Of a DNA stretch of 64,000 nucleotides, positions 40,813 to 52,985 are shown one piece after another (positions within the stretch are counted from its first letter, which is position 1; every line of letters begins with the position of its first letter). Both the position numbers and the translations under genes were made by a program. The notes beneath the pieces are model-generated. The model had not been told where the DNA came from and searched no databases. It was given only the letters and a program-made list of their open reading frames with translations. Source of the stretch: Uloborus plumipes (Eukaryota > Arthropoda > Arachnida > Araneae > Uloboridae); contig JAXGGA010001680.1 of the NCBI GenBank assembly GCA_038373865.1, forward strand, positions 62,001 through 126,000. Direction: 5' to 3'.

Positions 40813-43633
40813 TATGAGTCATTCCATGTCAAGTGGACTAGCGGTCCCCACCCGACCATCTCCGATTTGGATCAAATTTTACAGAGGTATAGACATGCCT
40901 ATGAAACTAACCTGTGCAAATTTTTAGCTTTCAAGATCCAAATCTGGAGGAGCTAGGATCCCGCAAAAAATGTGGCCCAAAATGGCGGATGAACTTCATG
41001 AAACAAGTTGCAATGTTTAGGTCAAGGTTGCAGAAAATTTTATCACAGTGGAAGCCTAATTTTTTTTGGAGCTTAAAGTACTTTTGGTTGTCAACACTCT
41101 CCAGTATATTCTTTGAGATTGCGCTTATTAGATTTTGTGTAGCACGTGCCTAAACTTGCGAAAAAACGCGGTGGGCAATTTTTTCCCTGGATTTCAGGTT
41201 GTCATACATTTTTAACCAAAAAAAATTCAAAAGTTTATACTTCGTAGTTTTATTGTCCAAATACTTGTTTTTAATGTTTTACAGCTACAGAGCTTAAATA
41301 TTGTATTTGTAAAAGATATTGGCACCCTAAGTGTCGATGAAAACGCTTCTTTTGAAAAATCGCCTGTTTTCAACTCACTATATCTCAGGTTTGTCACCTA
41401 AGACCATTTTTTCTTTGGCACCAGTAGAAAGAACAGATTTTTTCCTATCGAAATGAGTTTTTTTTTCGATGGTGTTCTTTGGAATAAGGATGAAAAAATT
41501 AGCTTGAAATACTGTCTGTTATGAAGAATTGGCATAATTAGGTTAAGACTGCAGAAAATTTTATCACACTGGGGGCCTAATATTTTTGGAGTTTAAAGTA
41601 CTTTTAGTGGTCAATACTCTCCAGTATTTTTTGTGAGATTGAGCTAATTAAATTTTGTGTACCACGCATGTTAACTTGCAAAAAAAACGCGTTAGGCAAT
41701 CTTTTTCCTGTATTCATAAATTTTTAACCAAACGAATTCAAAGGTTCATGTTTCGTAGTTCTATTGTCCAAATACTTGTTTTTAATGTTTTACAGGTGCA
41801 GAGCTTAAATATTGATTTTGTAAGAGATATTGTTGTCAAAAGTGTCTATCAAAACCATTTTAATGAAAAATCGCCTGTTTTCAACTCACTCTATCTCAAG
41901 TTTGTCACCTTCCACTGTTTTTTTGTTGGCACCATTAGAAAGAACAGATTTTTTCCTATTGAAATGAGTTTTTTTTTCGATGGTGTTCTTTCGAACAAGG
42001 AAGAAAAAAATAGCTCGAAGTATTGTCAGTTATGAAGAATTGGCATAATTAGGCTAAGACTGCAGAAAATTTTATTATACCAGAAGTTCGAATTTTTAAC
42101 AACTCAAAGTACATTTAGTTGTTTATATAAATACTCTGATAAGAAAAAATCTGTTATTTATAGTAGTACTAACGAAAAGATGATGGAAGGTGACAAACCT
42201 GAGTTACAGTTCATTGAAATTAAGCTATTTTTCAAACAGGAATTGCCAATAATTTTCATGTATGCTACACAAAAGCTAATGAGCTGGAAATCACATAATT
42301 ATTAGAATCTATTAACAACTAAATGTACTTTAAGTTGTTAAAAATTCGAACTTCTATTATAATAAAATATTCTGCAGTCTTAGCCTAATTATGCCAATTC
42401 TTCACAACTGACAAAACTTCCAGCTTTTTTTTGTCCTCTTTATTCGAAAGAACACGATCGAAAAAAAACTAATTTCGATAGGTAAAAATCTGTTCTTTCT
42501 AATGGTGCCAACGAAAAAACGGTTGAAGGTGACAAACTTGAGATACAGTGAGTTGAAAACAGCCGATTTTCCATTAAAATGATTTTGATAGACACTTAGG
42601 GTGCCAATATTTTTTACAAATACAATATTTAAGCTCTGCAGCTGTAAAACATTAAAAACAAGTATTTGGACAATAGAACTACGAAATATGAACCTTTGAA
42701 TTTGTTTGGTTAAAAATTTATGAATCCAGGAAAAAGATTGCCCACCGCGTTTTTTCGGAAGTTGACATGCGTGCTACACAAAATTTAATAAGCTCATTCT
42801 CACAAAAAATACTGGAGAGTATTGACAACTAAAAGTACTTTAAATTCCAAAAATATTAGGCCCCCAGTGTGATAAAATTGTCTGCAGTCTTAACCTAATT
42901 ATGCCAATTCTTCATAACAGACAATATTTCAAGCTAATTTTTTCATCCTTATTCGAAAGAACACCATCGAAAAAAAAAACTCATTTCGATAGGAAAAAAT
43001 CTATTCTTTCTAGTGGTGCCAAAGAAAAAATGGTCTTAGGTGACAAACCTGAGATATAGGGAGTTGCAAACAGGCGATTTTTCAAAAGAAGCGTTTTCAT
43101 CGACACTTAGGGTGCCAATATCTTTTACAAATACAATATTTAAGCTCTGTAGCTGTAAAACATTAAAAACAAGTATTTGGACAATAAAACTACGAAGTAT
43201 AAACTTTTGAAGTTTTTTGGTTAAAAATTTATGACAACCTGAAATCCAGGAAAAAAAATTGCCCACCGCGTTTTTTCGCAAGTTTAGGCACATGCTACAC
43301 AAAATCTAATAAGCGCAATCTCAAAGAATATACTGGAGAGTGTTGACAACCAAAAGTACTTTAAGCTCCAAAAAAAATTAGGCTTCCACTGTGATAAAAT
43401 TTTCTGCAACCTTGACCTAAACATTGCAACTTGTTTCACGAAGTTCATCCGCCATTTTGGGCCACATTTTTTGCGGGATCCTAGCTCCTCCAGATTTGGA
43501 TCTTGAAAGCTAAAAATTTGCACAGGTTAGTTTCATAGGCATGTCTACACCTCTGTAAAATCAAATCCAAATCGGAGATGGTCGAGTGGGGACGATTTGA
43601 AAAATTGGTCCAGTTGACGTGGAATGACTCATA
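40813..43633. mobile_element. 2.8-kb foldback element (giant inverted repeat)
   Basis: The arms 40813-42125 and 42312-43633 are inverted copies with few differences; an 80-codon ORF in one arm reappears on the other strand with two changes. TA lies on both sides. Within each arm a unit of about 515 bp is repeated (GCAGAAAATTTTATNAYAC at 41031, 41552 and 42061). The loop is about 185 bp. There is no transposase. Such arms extrude as cruciforms and mispair in assembly. Confidence 0.88.
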
Positions 43634-44051
43634 TATGCAACCACTGATAACAGGAAAGGAAGAAAGCGAGAAGAACGTATGTGCTACCTTTCGTCTATAT
43701 ATTTTCTCTTATCTATTGCTAGCATTAATGGGATTTATATTTAGAACCAAAACTGGTTAAATCCATTTTTATAGAAAAAATATTAAAAAATATAAATTTT
43801 GAAGCTCCTTTACAAATGGCTTAAAGGCAATAGAACAAAAACCACTAGATATCAATAAAAAGTGAATATAAAATAAGGGTTTTAAAACAGAAACCTTTTA
43901 GATCCATTGTTCCGCCTTCGTAACTATGAATTTTGTGAAATTATCCTAACGGATTTTGATTCTAAACGACTCATTTTAATCATTTAACAGAGAAATTACA
44001 CGAAGTTTACCGCTTCTTCACATAACTCTTTTAAGAACAAGAACCAAAATC

Positions 44052-46532
44052 GGTTTACCTAGAGCCGCTATATAGATAGGCCGACGCATCAAGATTAAGT
44101 TTCACCACTTTGGATCCAATTCCTTAACTTTTACTTTCAAATTTTCATTGTTGCGGAGTAGGGTTACCAGAAAAAAGTTTTGGCACATTGCTAAGCTTTG
44201 CCAAATCCACGTGCCGCTAATTATTGCTCACAGTGAAAAATTACCAAAACGCGATTACTGGCCAGAAAAGACAACCACTCAAACACACAAACACGCGCTG
44301 GATCCAAAGTGGTGAAACTTAATTTTGATGCGCCGGCTCGTCTATATAGGGTCCTTAGGTTTACCTAGAGCCGTTATATAGACATGCCGACGCATCACAC
44401 TTAAGATTCACCTAAGGCCCCTATATAGACGAGCCGGCGCATCAAGATTAAGTTTACCCAAATTGGATCCAGAGCGCGTTTGAGTGTTTGAGTGGTTGTC
44501 TTTTCTGGCCAGTAACCGCGTTTTGGTAGTTTTTCACTGTAAGCGATTATTGGCGACACGTGGATTTGGCAAAGCTTAGCCTAATAATTTCTCATAGTGA
44601 AAAATTACCAAAACGCGATTACTGGCCAGAAAAGACAACCACTCAAACACACAAACACGAGCTGGATCCAAAGTGGTGAAACTTAATCTTGATGCGCCGG
44701 CTCGTATATATAGGGGCCTTAGGTTCACCTAGAGTCGCTATATAAACAGGCCGACGCATCAAGCTTAAGTTTGACCACTTTGGATCCAACTTATTTACTT
44801 TTACTTTCATTTTTCATTGTTTCGGAGCTAGGGTTACCAGAGCAAAGTTTCGGGACATTGCCAAGCTTTGTTAAATTCACGTGAAAAGTTACCAAAAAAG
44901 CGATAACTCGCCAGAAAAGACAACCCTCAAACACGCGCTGGATCCAAAGTGGTCAAACTTAATCTTGATGCGTCGGAACGTCTATATAGAGGCCTTAGGT
45001 TCACCTAAGGCCCCTATATATACGAGCCGGTGCATCAAGATTAAGTTTGACCCCTTTGGATCCAGCGCGTGTTTGTGTGTTTGAGTGGTTGTCTTTTCTG
45101 GCCAGTAATCGCGTTTTGGTAATTTTTCACTGTGAGCAATTATTAGCGGCATGTGGATTTGGCAAAGCTTAGCAATATGCCAAAACTTTTTTCTGGTAAC
45201 CCTACTCCGCAACAATGAAAATTTGAAAGTAAAAGTTAAGGAATTGGATCCAAAGTGGTGCAACTTAATCTTGATGCGTCGGCCTGTCTATATAGCGGCT
45301 CTAGGTTCACCCAAGGCCCCTATATATACGAGCCGGCGCATCAAGATTAAGTTTCACCACTTTGGATCCAGCGCGTGTTTGTGTGTTTGAGTAGTTGTCT
45401 TTTCTGGCCAGTAATCGCGTTTTGGTCATTTTTTACTGTGAGCACTTAATAGCGGCACGTGGATTTGGCAAAGCTTAGCAATCTGCCAAAACTTTTTTCT
45501 GGTAACCCTACTCCGCAACAACGAAAATTTGAAAGTAAAAGTTAAGGAATTGGATCCAAAGTGGTGAAACTTAATCTTGATGCGTCGCCTGTCTATATAG
45601 CGGCTCTAGGTTCACCTAGAGACGCTATATATACAGGCCGACGCATCAAGCTCAAGTTCGACCACCTTGGATCCAATTCATTACTTTTACTTTCACTTTT
45701 TTATTAGGGTTACCAGAGAAAAATTTCAGACAGTGAGAAGCTATGCCAAATTCACGGCCGCTAATAATTGTTCACATTGAAAATTTGCCAAAATGCGATA
45801 ACTTGCCAGAAAAGACAACCATTCATCAACTACCAGAGAAGACAAAACACGAGCTGGATCCAAAGTGGTGAAACTTAATCTTGATGCGTCGGCTCGTTTA
45901 TATAGGGGCCTTAGGTTCACCTAGAGCCGCTATATAGACAGGCCGACGCATCAAGATTAAGTTTCACCACTTTGGATCCAATTCCTTAACTTATACTTTC
46001 AATTTTCATTGTTGTGGAGTAGGGTTACCGGAAAAAAGTTTTGGCACATTACTAAGCTTTGCCAAATCCACGTGCCGCTAATAATTGCTCACAGTGAAAA
46101 ATTACCAAAACGCGATTACTGGCCAGAAAAGACAACCACTCAAACACACAAACACGTGCTGGATCCAAAGTGGTGAAACTTAATCTTGATGCGCCGGCTC
46201 GTATATATAGGGGCCTTAGGTTCACCTAGAGCCGCTATATACACAGGCCGACGCATCAAGATTAAGTTTCACCACTTTGGATCCAATTCCTTAACTTTTA
46301 CTTTCAAATTTTCATTGTTGCGGAGTAGGGTTACCAGAAAAAAGTTTTGGCACATTGCTAAGCTTTGCCAAATCCACGTGCCGCTAATAAGTGCTCACAG
46401 TGAAAAATTACCAAAACGCGATTACTGGCCAGAAAAGACAACCACTCAAACACACAAACACGCGCTGGATCCAAAGTGGTGAAACTTAATCTTGATGCGC
46501 CGGCTCGTATATATAGGGGCCTTAGGTTCACC
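44052..46532. repeat. Array of nine hAT-like MITE copies separated by single GGTTCACC spacers
   Basis: The units are 44060-44357, a fragment 44366-44404, 44413-44721, 44730-44997, 45006-45303, 45312-45608, 45617-45913, 45922-46218 and 46227-46524. Each is about 268-309 bp with TIRs of about 58 bp beginning TAGAGCCGCTATATAGAC or TAAGGCCCCTATATA, which fit the hAT end rule YARNG. Every junction is one 8-bp copy of GGTTCACC (GGTTTACC or GATTCACC at the left). Units occur in both orientations. Eight bases is the hAT target-duplication length. No transposase is present. Confidence 0.85.
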
Positions 46533-46542
46533 CAGTGAGACT

Positions 46543-46840
46543 TAGAGCAGCTATATAGACAGGCCGACGCATCAAGATTAAGTTTCACCACTTTGGATCC
46601 AATTCCGTAACTTTTACTTTCAAATTTTCATTGTTGCGGAGTAGGGTTACCAGAAAAAAGTTTTGGCACATTGCTAAGCTTTGCCAAATCCACGTGCCGC
46701 TAATAATTGCTCACAGTGAAAAATTACCAAAACGCGATTACTGGCCAGAAAAGACAACCACTCAAACACACAAACACGCGCTGGATCCAAAGTGGTGAAA
46801 CTTAATCTTGATGCGCCGGCTCGTATATATAGGGGCCTTA
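46543..46840 (+). mobile_element. hAT-like MITE, clean copy with perfect 8-bp target duplication
   Basis: It starts TAGAGCAGC and ends GGGGCCTTA. GTGAGACT is on both sides (46535-46542 and 46841-46848). This copy defines the 8-bp duplication for the family and lies just outside the GGTTCACC array. Confidence 0.85.
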
Positions 46841-46848
46841 GTGAGACT

Positions 46849-49090
46849 CAAAGAGCTGAAAAATAAAGTTTCTGAAGTCTAAAATCCTTTTGCTTAACTT
46901 TAGCCTTGCTGTCCTGTTTGTTTAAGTTCAATCAGCACCTCCTTGCGTTGGTTCAACTTGCTGGTTTGTTAACATTATTGACTGCATATTATTGTTTTCT
47001 GAGGGAACAAGTGAAAATAACTCCGTCAATTTCGTCGCGCCAACACATAAGAAATAGATAAATAAAAAAAAACATAAATAAATAAATATAAACCGTTATT
47101 CATTAAAAAGAGCTTCATACATATTCGCATTAGTCAATCTTATTTTAAACAAAGCTTTTTATAATAATTGCCGACTCTTACGACTTTATAAACCACACTA
47201 AAATCTTAACAATCATTTGTCTCCAGTAATTGTATAAGAAACAGTTCTAGCAATCATCAGAAACGCTGTTCTAACAATAAGACTACTTTACATTTAATTA
47301 CATTAAAGATCATTATCTCTGAGCATAAAATAAGCAAAATCATATTCTTGATCACACGCTTTGGGTGAAGAATTAGGCAGAAAATTTTGAAATGCGTGTT
47401 TTGCATCAACCATATGGCGTGAGATCGTCGGGTTGACAGGATAGAAAATTATAGAGTCATTCGTGTAAGGACATAATTGTGTCGCCAATTCCACATAATG
47501 AATGGTAGTCCAAACATGTAAGATTACTTTCATTGGCTTACTTTCAAAAAAAAAAAAAAAGAAAGGAAAAAGAGTCATTATCAGCTATTATAAAACAAAA
47601 ACTTGGCTTTATGCAAAAGAAAATACCCGACGTAATGCATTGACAAATGACTTAGCAGTAGTTTAATAGTTTTGACCACAACCGACAAAGGATTATATTA
47701 CAAGACTTGGTGCTTAATTCTGTGACATTTTGGTTAAAATCCAAATGAATGACTTTAGGAAGTAACATTTTTTGAATATATTCTCCGTTTGGTTCGATGA
47801 AATTTTAATGTAAAGTAAAAAAGAAAAAAAATAGTCTAAGTAATGTCATCAATTAGCGAGTTTCGGAACAACCCAAACAACTGCAACTTTTATCAACTGC
47901 ATCGCCTGATCTCAATTTATTAGAATGGAAACAATATCTCTCAATTCAAGTTCCGTTATCTTATAAGGCAGTAGTTTCGTAACTTTTTATAGCCACGATC
48001 TCCCTTTGTCATACAAATATTGTCCCGCATCTCCCCTGGAATTTTCGTAATAATAAATTTTCGTAAAAACAACCCTGGCGATACAATTTATTTAAAGAGT
48101 AAGAGAAACAATGCAATATTTCATTTAAAGTAGTTTTTATGAACCAAAAATATTTAGTTAATATACAGTAATAGGAGTACTAATAGTTTTAAGACAATTA
48201 GCAAATCGTACAAAATGTCCGAAAAGACAAATGCTTAAAATGCTAGAAATATTAAAATTAGAGAAATAGTACTGCGGCAGTGAACTTGCTTTTGAACGAA
48301 AATTCTTGCGTACGGGTTTGCACACCAGAATTCCAAGCTTCCCTGGACAAGTAAATATCAGTATCTACAAAAAGGTTTTTTTTCAAGGTCTTCAAAAAAC
48401 GCGTTTATGATTCCAAACCAAGATCAGAAAAATGGCAGAGTTTGACTTTCTTTTCGTGCTATTTTTTCAGCATAAACCTAATGCAAAACTAAAGTAAAAC
48501 AGGTTTAAAAAAAAAACATGCAAAATTTGCAGATACTGCTATTTACCTACTCTCGCCACAGCAAATTGATATAGCGTTATGCTTATTTTTATTTTCGGAC
48601 AACAATTTGAGTGCTTTTCGTTTTTTTGTTCATACTTTATAATAATATGTGACCCGTATGCCCCTTTATATCAGTTTTATGCCGTCTTAGAGAGTGCACA
48701 GCTCAGATTGGGAACCCCTGTTATAAGAAGAAAGTGGGAGTAAGATGACAATACAAAGTTAAAATTCTTTTTTCTCGTTTTAGGATGTGAATTAAAATTT
48801 CCAAACTAATACGCAAGACATCTTTAAAATGTTAAGTTTAATAAAAAAAAATTGAAGCTCTTGGTTTTTGCTTTTGAAATATGACAAATCTATAAAAAAA
48901 ATTGAAAAACATTATTCATCATCTTACCTTACCTATAAGGTGGTATGACGAATGGAGTTGGGGGAAAAACTAATCATTAAGGGAGGAAAATCACTGTAAA
49001 AATGCGTACAAACAGTTTTTTTTTTTTTTTTGGAAGAACCAATATGTTGTCCTATCACAAAAGTTTGTAGGTAACAAAAACCAATATATT
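46849..49090. other. No recognisable gene
   Basis: The stretch is AT-rich with short A and T runs (47546-47561, 49018-49032). No exon-like block with splice signals, terminal repeats or conserved motif was found on either strand. Confidence 0.5.
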
Positions 49091-49839
49091 GTACTAACCA
49101 GCGGGTGACCGAGCTCCGCTCGAAAAAACAGGTGTCGAAGCTAACTCGAAGATTTAAATTTTCAATTGTGATTTATCAAAACAATACATGCCATAAGAAA
49201 ATTTGTGAAACCATTGGTGAAAGATAGCCGGTTAAAGTGCACCATTGTAAACTATTCTAAACAAAGTTAGAGTTTGGAAAGGGAACTATTCTATACAAAG
49301 GATAAAGTTTGAAAAGTCATAGGAAATAAAATGTAATTGATAATTAAAAATTATACAATTAAAGAAATGGTATAAAGTGAGCAGTATAAAGATTAATGTG
49401 TGTTGAAGTTCAATATTTTTGACAAATTTATTTAGAAAAGCCAAACCTCGTGATTCCTTGTGGCCAAAAACCCCAGACCCCCAAGTTTACCGGAGTTAAT
49501 TAATTCTGGGGTGATTTTCGACTTGGCAACCATTCTTCGTATTACCCCTAACGTGTACCAGGGAACCGAGCCCGCTCGGTTAAAAAAAAAAGAGGTTTGT
49601 AAACTCATGTTTTTTTCTAAAGTGCGAAGTTCTTATTTAGATAAACTTGAAAAGCATTTTTTAACCTTTGGTTACAATTACGCATTCAAAACAGCAGTAA
49701 TTTATTTAAAAAAACACAACCCTATTTAATCCATGCCCACCGTAAAATCACACCTAATATCATTTCATTTGGCGCCGAAGGCGCGGGAGGGGTTGATGAG
49801 AATGGATGCAGAGTCCCTGTTCTCCAGTACGCATTTGGT

Positions 49840-50168
49840 TCCAGTTGGTTTTGACTTTCACTTCACTTTAGACTCCAGGTCCCCCCTCCCCCGTACATAC
49901 CACAACTCGATTTTTAACTGGGATTGGGCCCTGAAGAGCGCTCTGTTCATTTTTGAAAAAGGCGCAAGGACCGAGTAAACCCTTGGTCCAGCACACCCCA
50001 GAGGTTTCGTTTCACTTGGAGGATTTTGTGACCACGAACATTTTTAACGTCCCCCAGCCACCATTAATAAAGACGGTGGATCTTTGATCGGCTGGGCTCC
50101 CTCTATATGATCGACCCGAGACCCTCCGGTTACGAGTCCGACGACTTACCGATTGGACTACCGCAGCC
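49840..50168 (-). repeat. tRNA-derived SINE, minus strand, older copy
   Basis: The complement of the SINE body (GGGCCCTGAAGAGCGCTCTG, CCCCAGAGGTTTCGTTTCAC) and of the tRNA-like head (CGAGTCCGACGACTTACCG) is present with many changes. A hAT-like MITE inserted at its 5' end (50169). The adjoining 49733-49840 may be a longer 3' part. Confidence 0.7.
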
Positions 50169-50434
50169 AAAGGCCCCTATATAGACGAGCCGACGCATCA
50201 AGATTAGGTTTGACCACTTTCGATCCATCGCATGTGTGAGGATTGTCTTTTCTGGCGAGTTATCGCTTTTTGGTAACTTTTCACGTAAATTTAACAAAGC
50301 TTGGCAATGTCCCGAAACTTAACTCTGGTAACCCTAATTCCTCAACAAAGAAAAATGAAAGTGAAAGTTAATGAGTTGGATCCAAAGTGGTGAAACTTAA
50401 GCTTGATGCGTCGGCCTGTCTATATAGCGGCTCT
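50169..50434 (-). mobile_element. hAT-like MITE inserted in the SINE head
   Basis: The ends AAAGGCCCCTATATAG and CTATATAGCGGCTCTA belong to the 44-kb family. The flanks CCGCAGCC and CCGCTGCT are an 8-bp duplication with two differences, so this is an older copy. Confidence 0.7.
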
Positions 50435-50616
50435 ACCGCTGCTCATACCCAATTCTAACTTTATTTTGATCGATCTCTTTTAACTTTCAAAAACAATAAC
50501 AATTCTAACGTGTTGCCAAAAGTTATTTGCCAAACACCATAAAAACATAAATTTACGCTGATGTGATTAAATATGAAATCCATCGTTAAAACGTGGTTGC
50601 TATGAAACAGTATAAC

Positions 50617-50885
50617 TAGAGCCGCTATATAGATAGGCCGACGCATCAAGATTAAGTTTCACCACTTTGGATCCAATTCCTTAACTTTTACTTTCAACTT
50701 TTCATTGTTGCGGAGTAGGGTTACCAGAAAAAAGTTTTGGCGTATTGCTAATCTTTGCCAAATCCACGTGCCGCTAATAATTGCTCACAGTGAAAAATGA
50801 CCAAAACGCGATTACTGGCCAGAAAAGACAACCACTCAAACACACAAACACGCGCTGGATCCAAAGTGGTGAAACTTAATCTTGA
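50617..50885 (+). mobile_element. hAT-like MITE with perfect duplication but shortened right end
   Basis: It starts TAGAGCCGC after AGTATAAC (50609-50616). AGTATAAC recurs exactly at 50886-50893, directly after CTTAATCTTGA, about 30 bases short of the usual right end. The exact duplication implies that this shortened form is what moved. Confidence 0.7.
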
Positions 50886-51117
50886 AGTATAACAATAAGA
50901 GTAATCATAAAGAAAATGGCGTAGTAAGAAATCTTCTCAAACTTTTCATGAATCCTATCTGTAACTCCGAACTGTTCGACCGTAGCGCTTCAAAACCGAC
51001 GCCAATCGATTCCCCGTGGCCAAAAACCCCAGACCCCCAAGTTTACCAGAGTTTATTGATTCTGGGGCGATTTTCGACTTGGCAAACATCTCTCGTATTA
51101 TAGTATAGGATTAGTAC

Positions 51118-52010
51118 ACATTACCATTCATAAGCTTGCCACCGCTGCAAACTTATCGAGAATTTAAAATGAAATTATCCGTTTTATTATAAATCGTTAG
51201 GGAGAAGATAGCCTGCTTTTTTGAAATGGGTACCATAGAGAATTGTACATGTATAAATTTTTATAAACTCAATTTGGAAAATTTGTTCAATATAATTATC
51301 CCCAGTCTCGTCATTAAATTGTTCTAATCTATTAACCACGTTTTTTCATAGAAACTACATCGATAAGTTTATTAATTTTGCTTCTTTCTTATTGTTAGTT
51401 CATGAACTTCATCCGTTTGAAAAAAGAATGAGAACGAAGGAAAAAATGTATTCCTCTAAAAATATTACTTATTCCCATTAACTTTTATGACTCTTAGAAA
51501 ATAACAATTTGCAGGTACTAAAACAAATTTTATGCAGTGAAAAAAAAAGTGTTAAGCAATAAATTTAATGAAGTTCGTTAATATACTTATAGTTATCGAG
51601 AAAAAGTTTTACGAGTTTTATTCAAGTGTTAGAACGCAGACACATTAACAACTTGACATGGAAACATGTTTTTTTCCTCGAGTGATAAATGATACCTCGC
51701 ACGGAAAGTTATCCATTTTACTTGTGTAAATGCATTATTATAAAATTAAACTATAAGCGATGATATTTGTGTAAACGATGAAGTGTTTTCGAATAACCAA
51801 ATTGGAGCTAGTCAGAAACATTCGGCTCGTTAAATAAGTAAATAAATAAATAAATGATGCTTTAACATTGTGCCAAATCGTGAAGCTCAAACCATAACCG
51901 TTCCCTATCACGGTACTTGTCAAAAATTAAGTTTTCATTTTTACACTACAGAAAATTTAATAGTTCCGCAAATAAAATTCACCACCAACTCTGTCATCCA
52001 TATAATGCTA
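51118..52010. other. No recognisable gene
   Basis: The sequence is AT-rich and ends with a short (TAAA)n run at 51833-51856. No coding or repeat structure was recognised on either strand. Confidence 0.5.
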
Positions 52011-52114
52011 CTAGTTGAAACGTGCCACTGTTGCGGTCTCTCGCTGGTGAGCTATTTTTACAGTAGCTACCAGTTTAATTGCCACTCTTAGCCTCTATGA
52101 GAGAATTTCTGCCT

Positions 52115-52196
52115 CCAGTTCGGTACCTGTCTAAGCCAGACTGATGACTCCTATTGGGAATAAAACTGCAGTATCTAGATGACATGGCCGAGCTGG
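52115..52196 (+). ncRNA. Hammerhead ribozyme motif, type I-like, copy 1 of tandem pair
   Basis: CCAGTTCGG (52115) can pair with CCGAGCTGG (52188), TGTC with GACA, and CCAGA with TCTAG. The core has CTGATGA, then a weak stem II, then AAAAC where GAAAC is expected, then TGCAG, GTA and the predicted cut before TCTAG. The tiny palindromic CTGCAG stem III is the dimer-type seen in Penelope-like elements and retrozymes. Loss of the G of GAAA should impair cleavage. Confidence 0.55.
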
Positions 52197-52329
52197 TGGA
52201 TTATTTCATGTAGAACTTTAAATATCTATTGTTCAAGTTTTACCACTTATTTGCGAGTTGAACCGTACGACTGTTGTGGTCCCTCGCCGGTGAACTATTT
52301 TTACATTAGCTGCCAGTTTGGCGTTAATA

Positions 52330-52876
52330 CAGTGAACTCTCACTTATACGCCGCCTCATTTATGCGCCTTTTTCACATATACGACGATTTTAAATGGTCC
52401 CAGCATATTCCGTAGCAAAATAATGATAGTATCGTTCGTTTATAAGTCGCTCTAACGATAAATATTTCACTTATGCTCCGAATTTTCCCTAAAATGTATT
52501 TCTTTTCTTTAAAAAATAAGCATTTTTCTTTACTTTCCTCTTTAATCTTTCGCCTTTATTGCTCACGGAAGGCATTTTTTCCGCATGAACTAGAGTTCGG
52601 AGGGACAATTATCTATTATGCATAGTTTTAAAGGGAACAGTTTGTAATTAAGGTATGCTACAACTTTTGTTTTCTCTTAATCATTACAGTCACGTTACAG
52701 CAATTGCCAAACTGTAGTAATATGTCCCTTTTCTATGCAAACATTCTTATTCACTCTCATTAGAACCAATGTTGAGTTTTATTCCTTTAAATAGGCTTGT
52801 TCACTTGTACGTCTCTCTCACTTATGCGCCTTTTTCTGTTGGTCCCTAGGGCAGGCGCATAAGTGAGAGTTCACTG
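52330..52876. mobile_element. 547-bp pogo/Tigger-like MITE
   Basis: CAGTGAACTCTCACTTATAC at the left and GCATAAGTGAGAGTTCACTG at the right are inverted repeats between TA dinucleotides (52328-52329, 52877-52878). CAGTG ends and TA targets fit pogo/Tigger-type elements. No transposase ORF. It split the second retrozyme-like unit upstream of its hammerhead. Confidence 0.75.
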
Positions 52877-52906
52877 TAGCTTCTAAATAAGAGAATTTAT
52901 GCTGTG

Positions 52907-52985
52907 GCTCGGTTACTGTCTAAGCCGGACTGATGAGTCCTAACGAGGATAAAACTGCAGTATCTGGATGGAACAACCGAGTTGG
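52907..52985 (+). ncRNA. Hammerhead ribozyme motif, type I-like, copy 2 of tandem pair
   Basis: CTCGGTT pairs with AACCGAG, and CCGGA with TCTGG. The core is CTGATGA, stem II GTCC-TAACGA-GGAT, then AAAAC for GAAAC, CTGCAG, GTA and TCTGG. Compared with copy 1 the outer helix changes on both sides (TTCGG/CCGAG to TCGGTT/AACCGA), which supports a selected or recently folded RNA. The G12 position is A, so it is probably inactive now. Confidence 0.6.

Larger units (their letters stand above)
49098..51110 (-). mobile_element. Helitron-like element with nested insertions
   Basis: On the minus strand the 5' end is TCCTATACTATAATACGAGA (complement of 51091-51110). The 3' end is a GAGCGGAGCTCG-type hairpin, CACCCG, then CTGG (complement of 49098-49101). 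The host bases are A before and T after, as Helitrons require. The 2-kb span has no Rep/helicase ORF. A SINE and two hAT-like MITEs are nested inside. A second 5'-like segment at about 49440-49550 suggests it may be two overlapping elements. Confidence 0.5.

Noticed and set aside
40914..41153. A conserved 80-codon ORF seen on both strands (also 43284-43523)
   Set aside because: It is conserved only because it lies in both arms of the foldback palindrome. It has no recognisable domain or flanking gene signals.
44881..46591. Several ORFs of 67-98 codons sharing protein words such as YIGALGSPKA
   Set aside because: They are translations of the TIRs and interior of the hAT-like MITE array in various frames, not genes.
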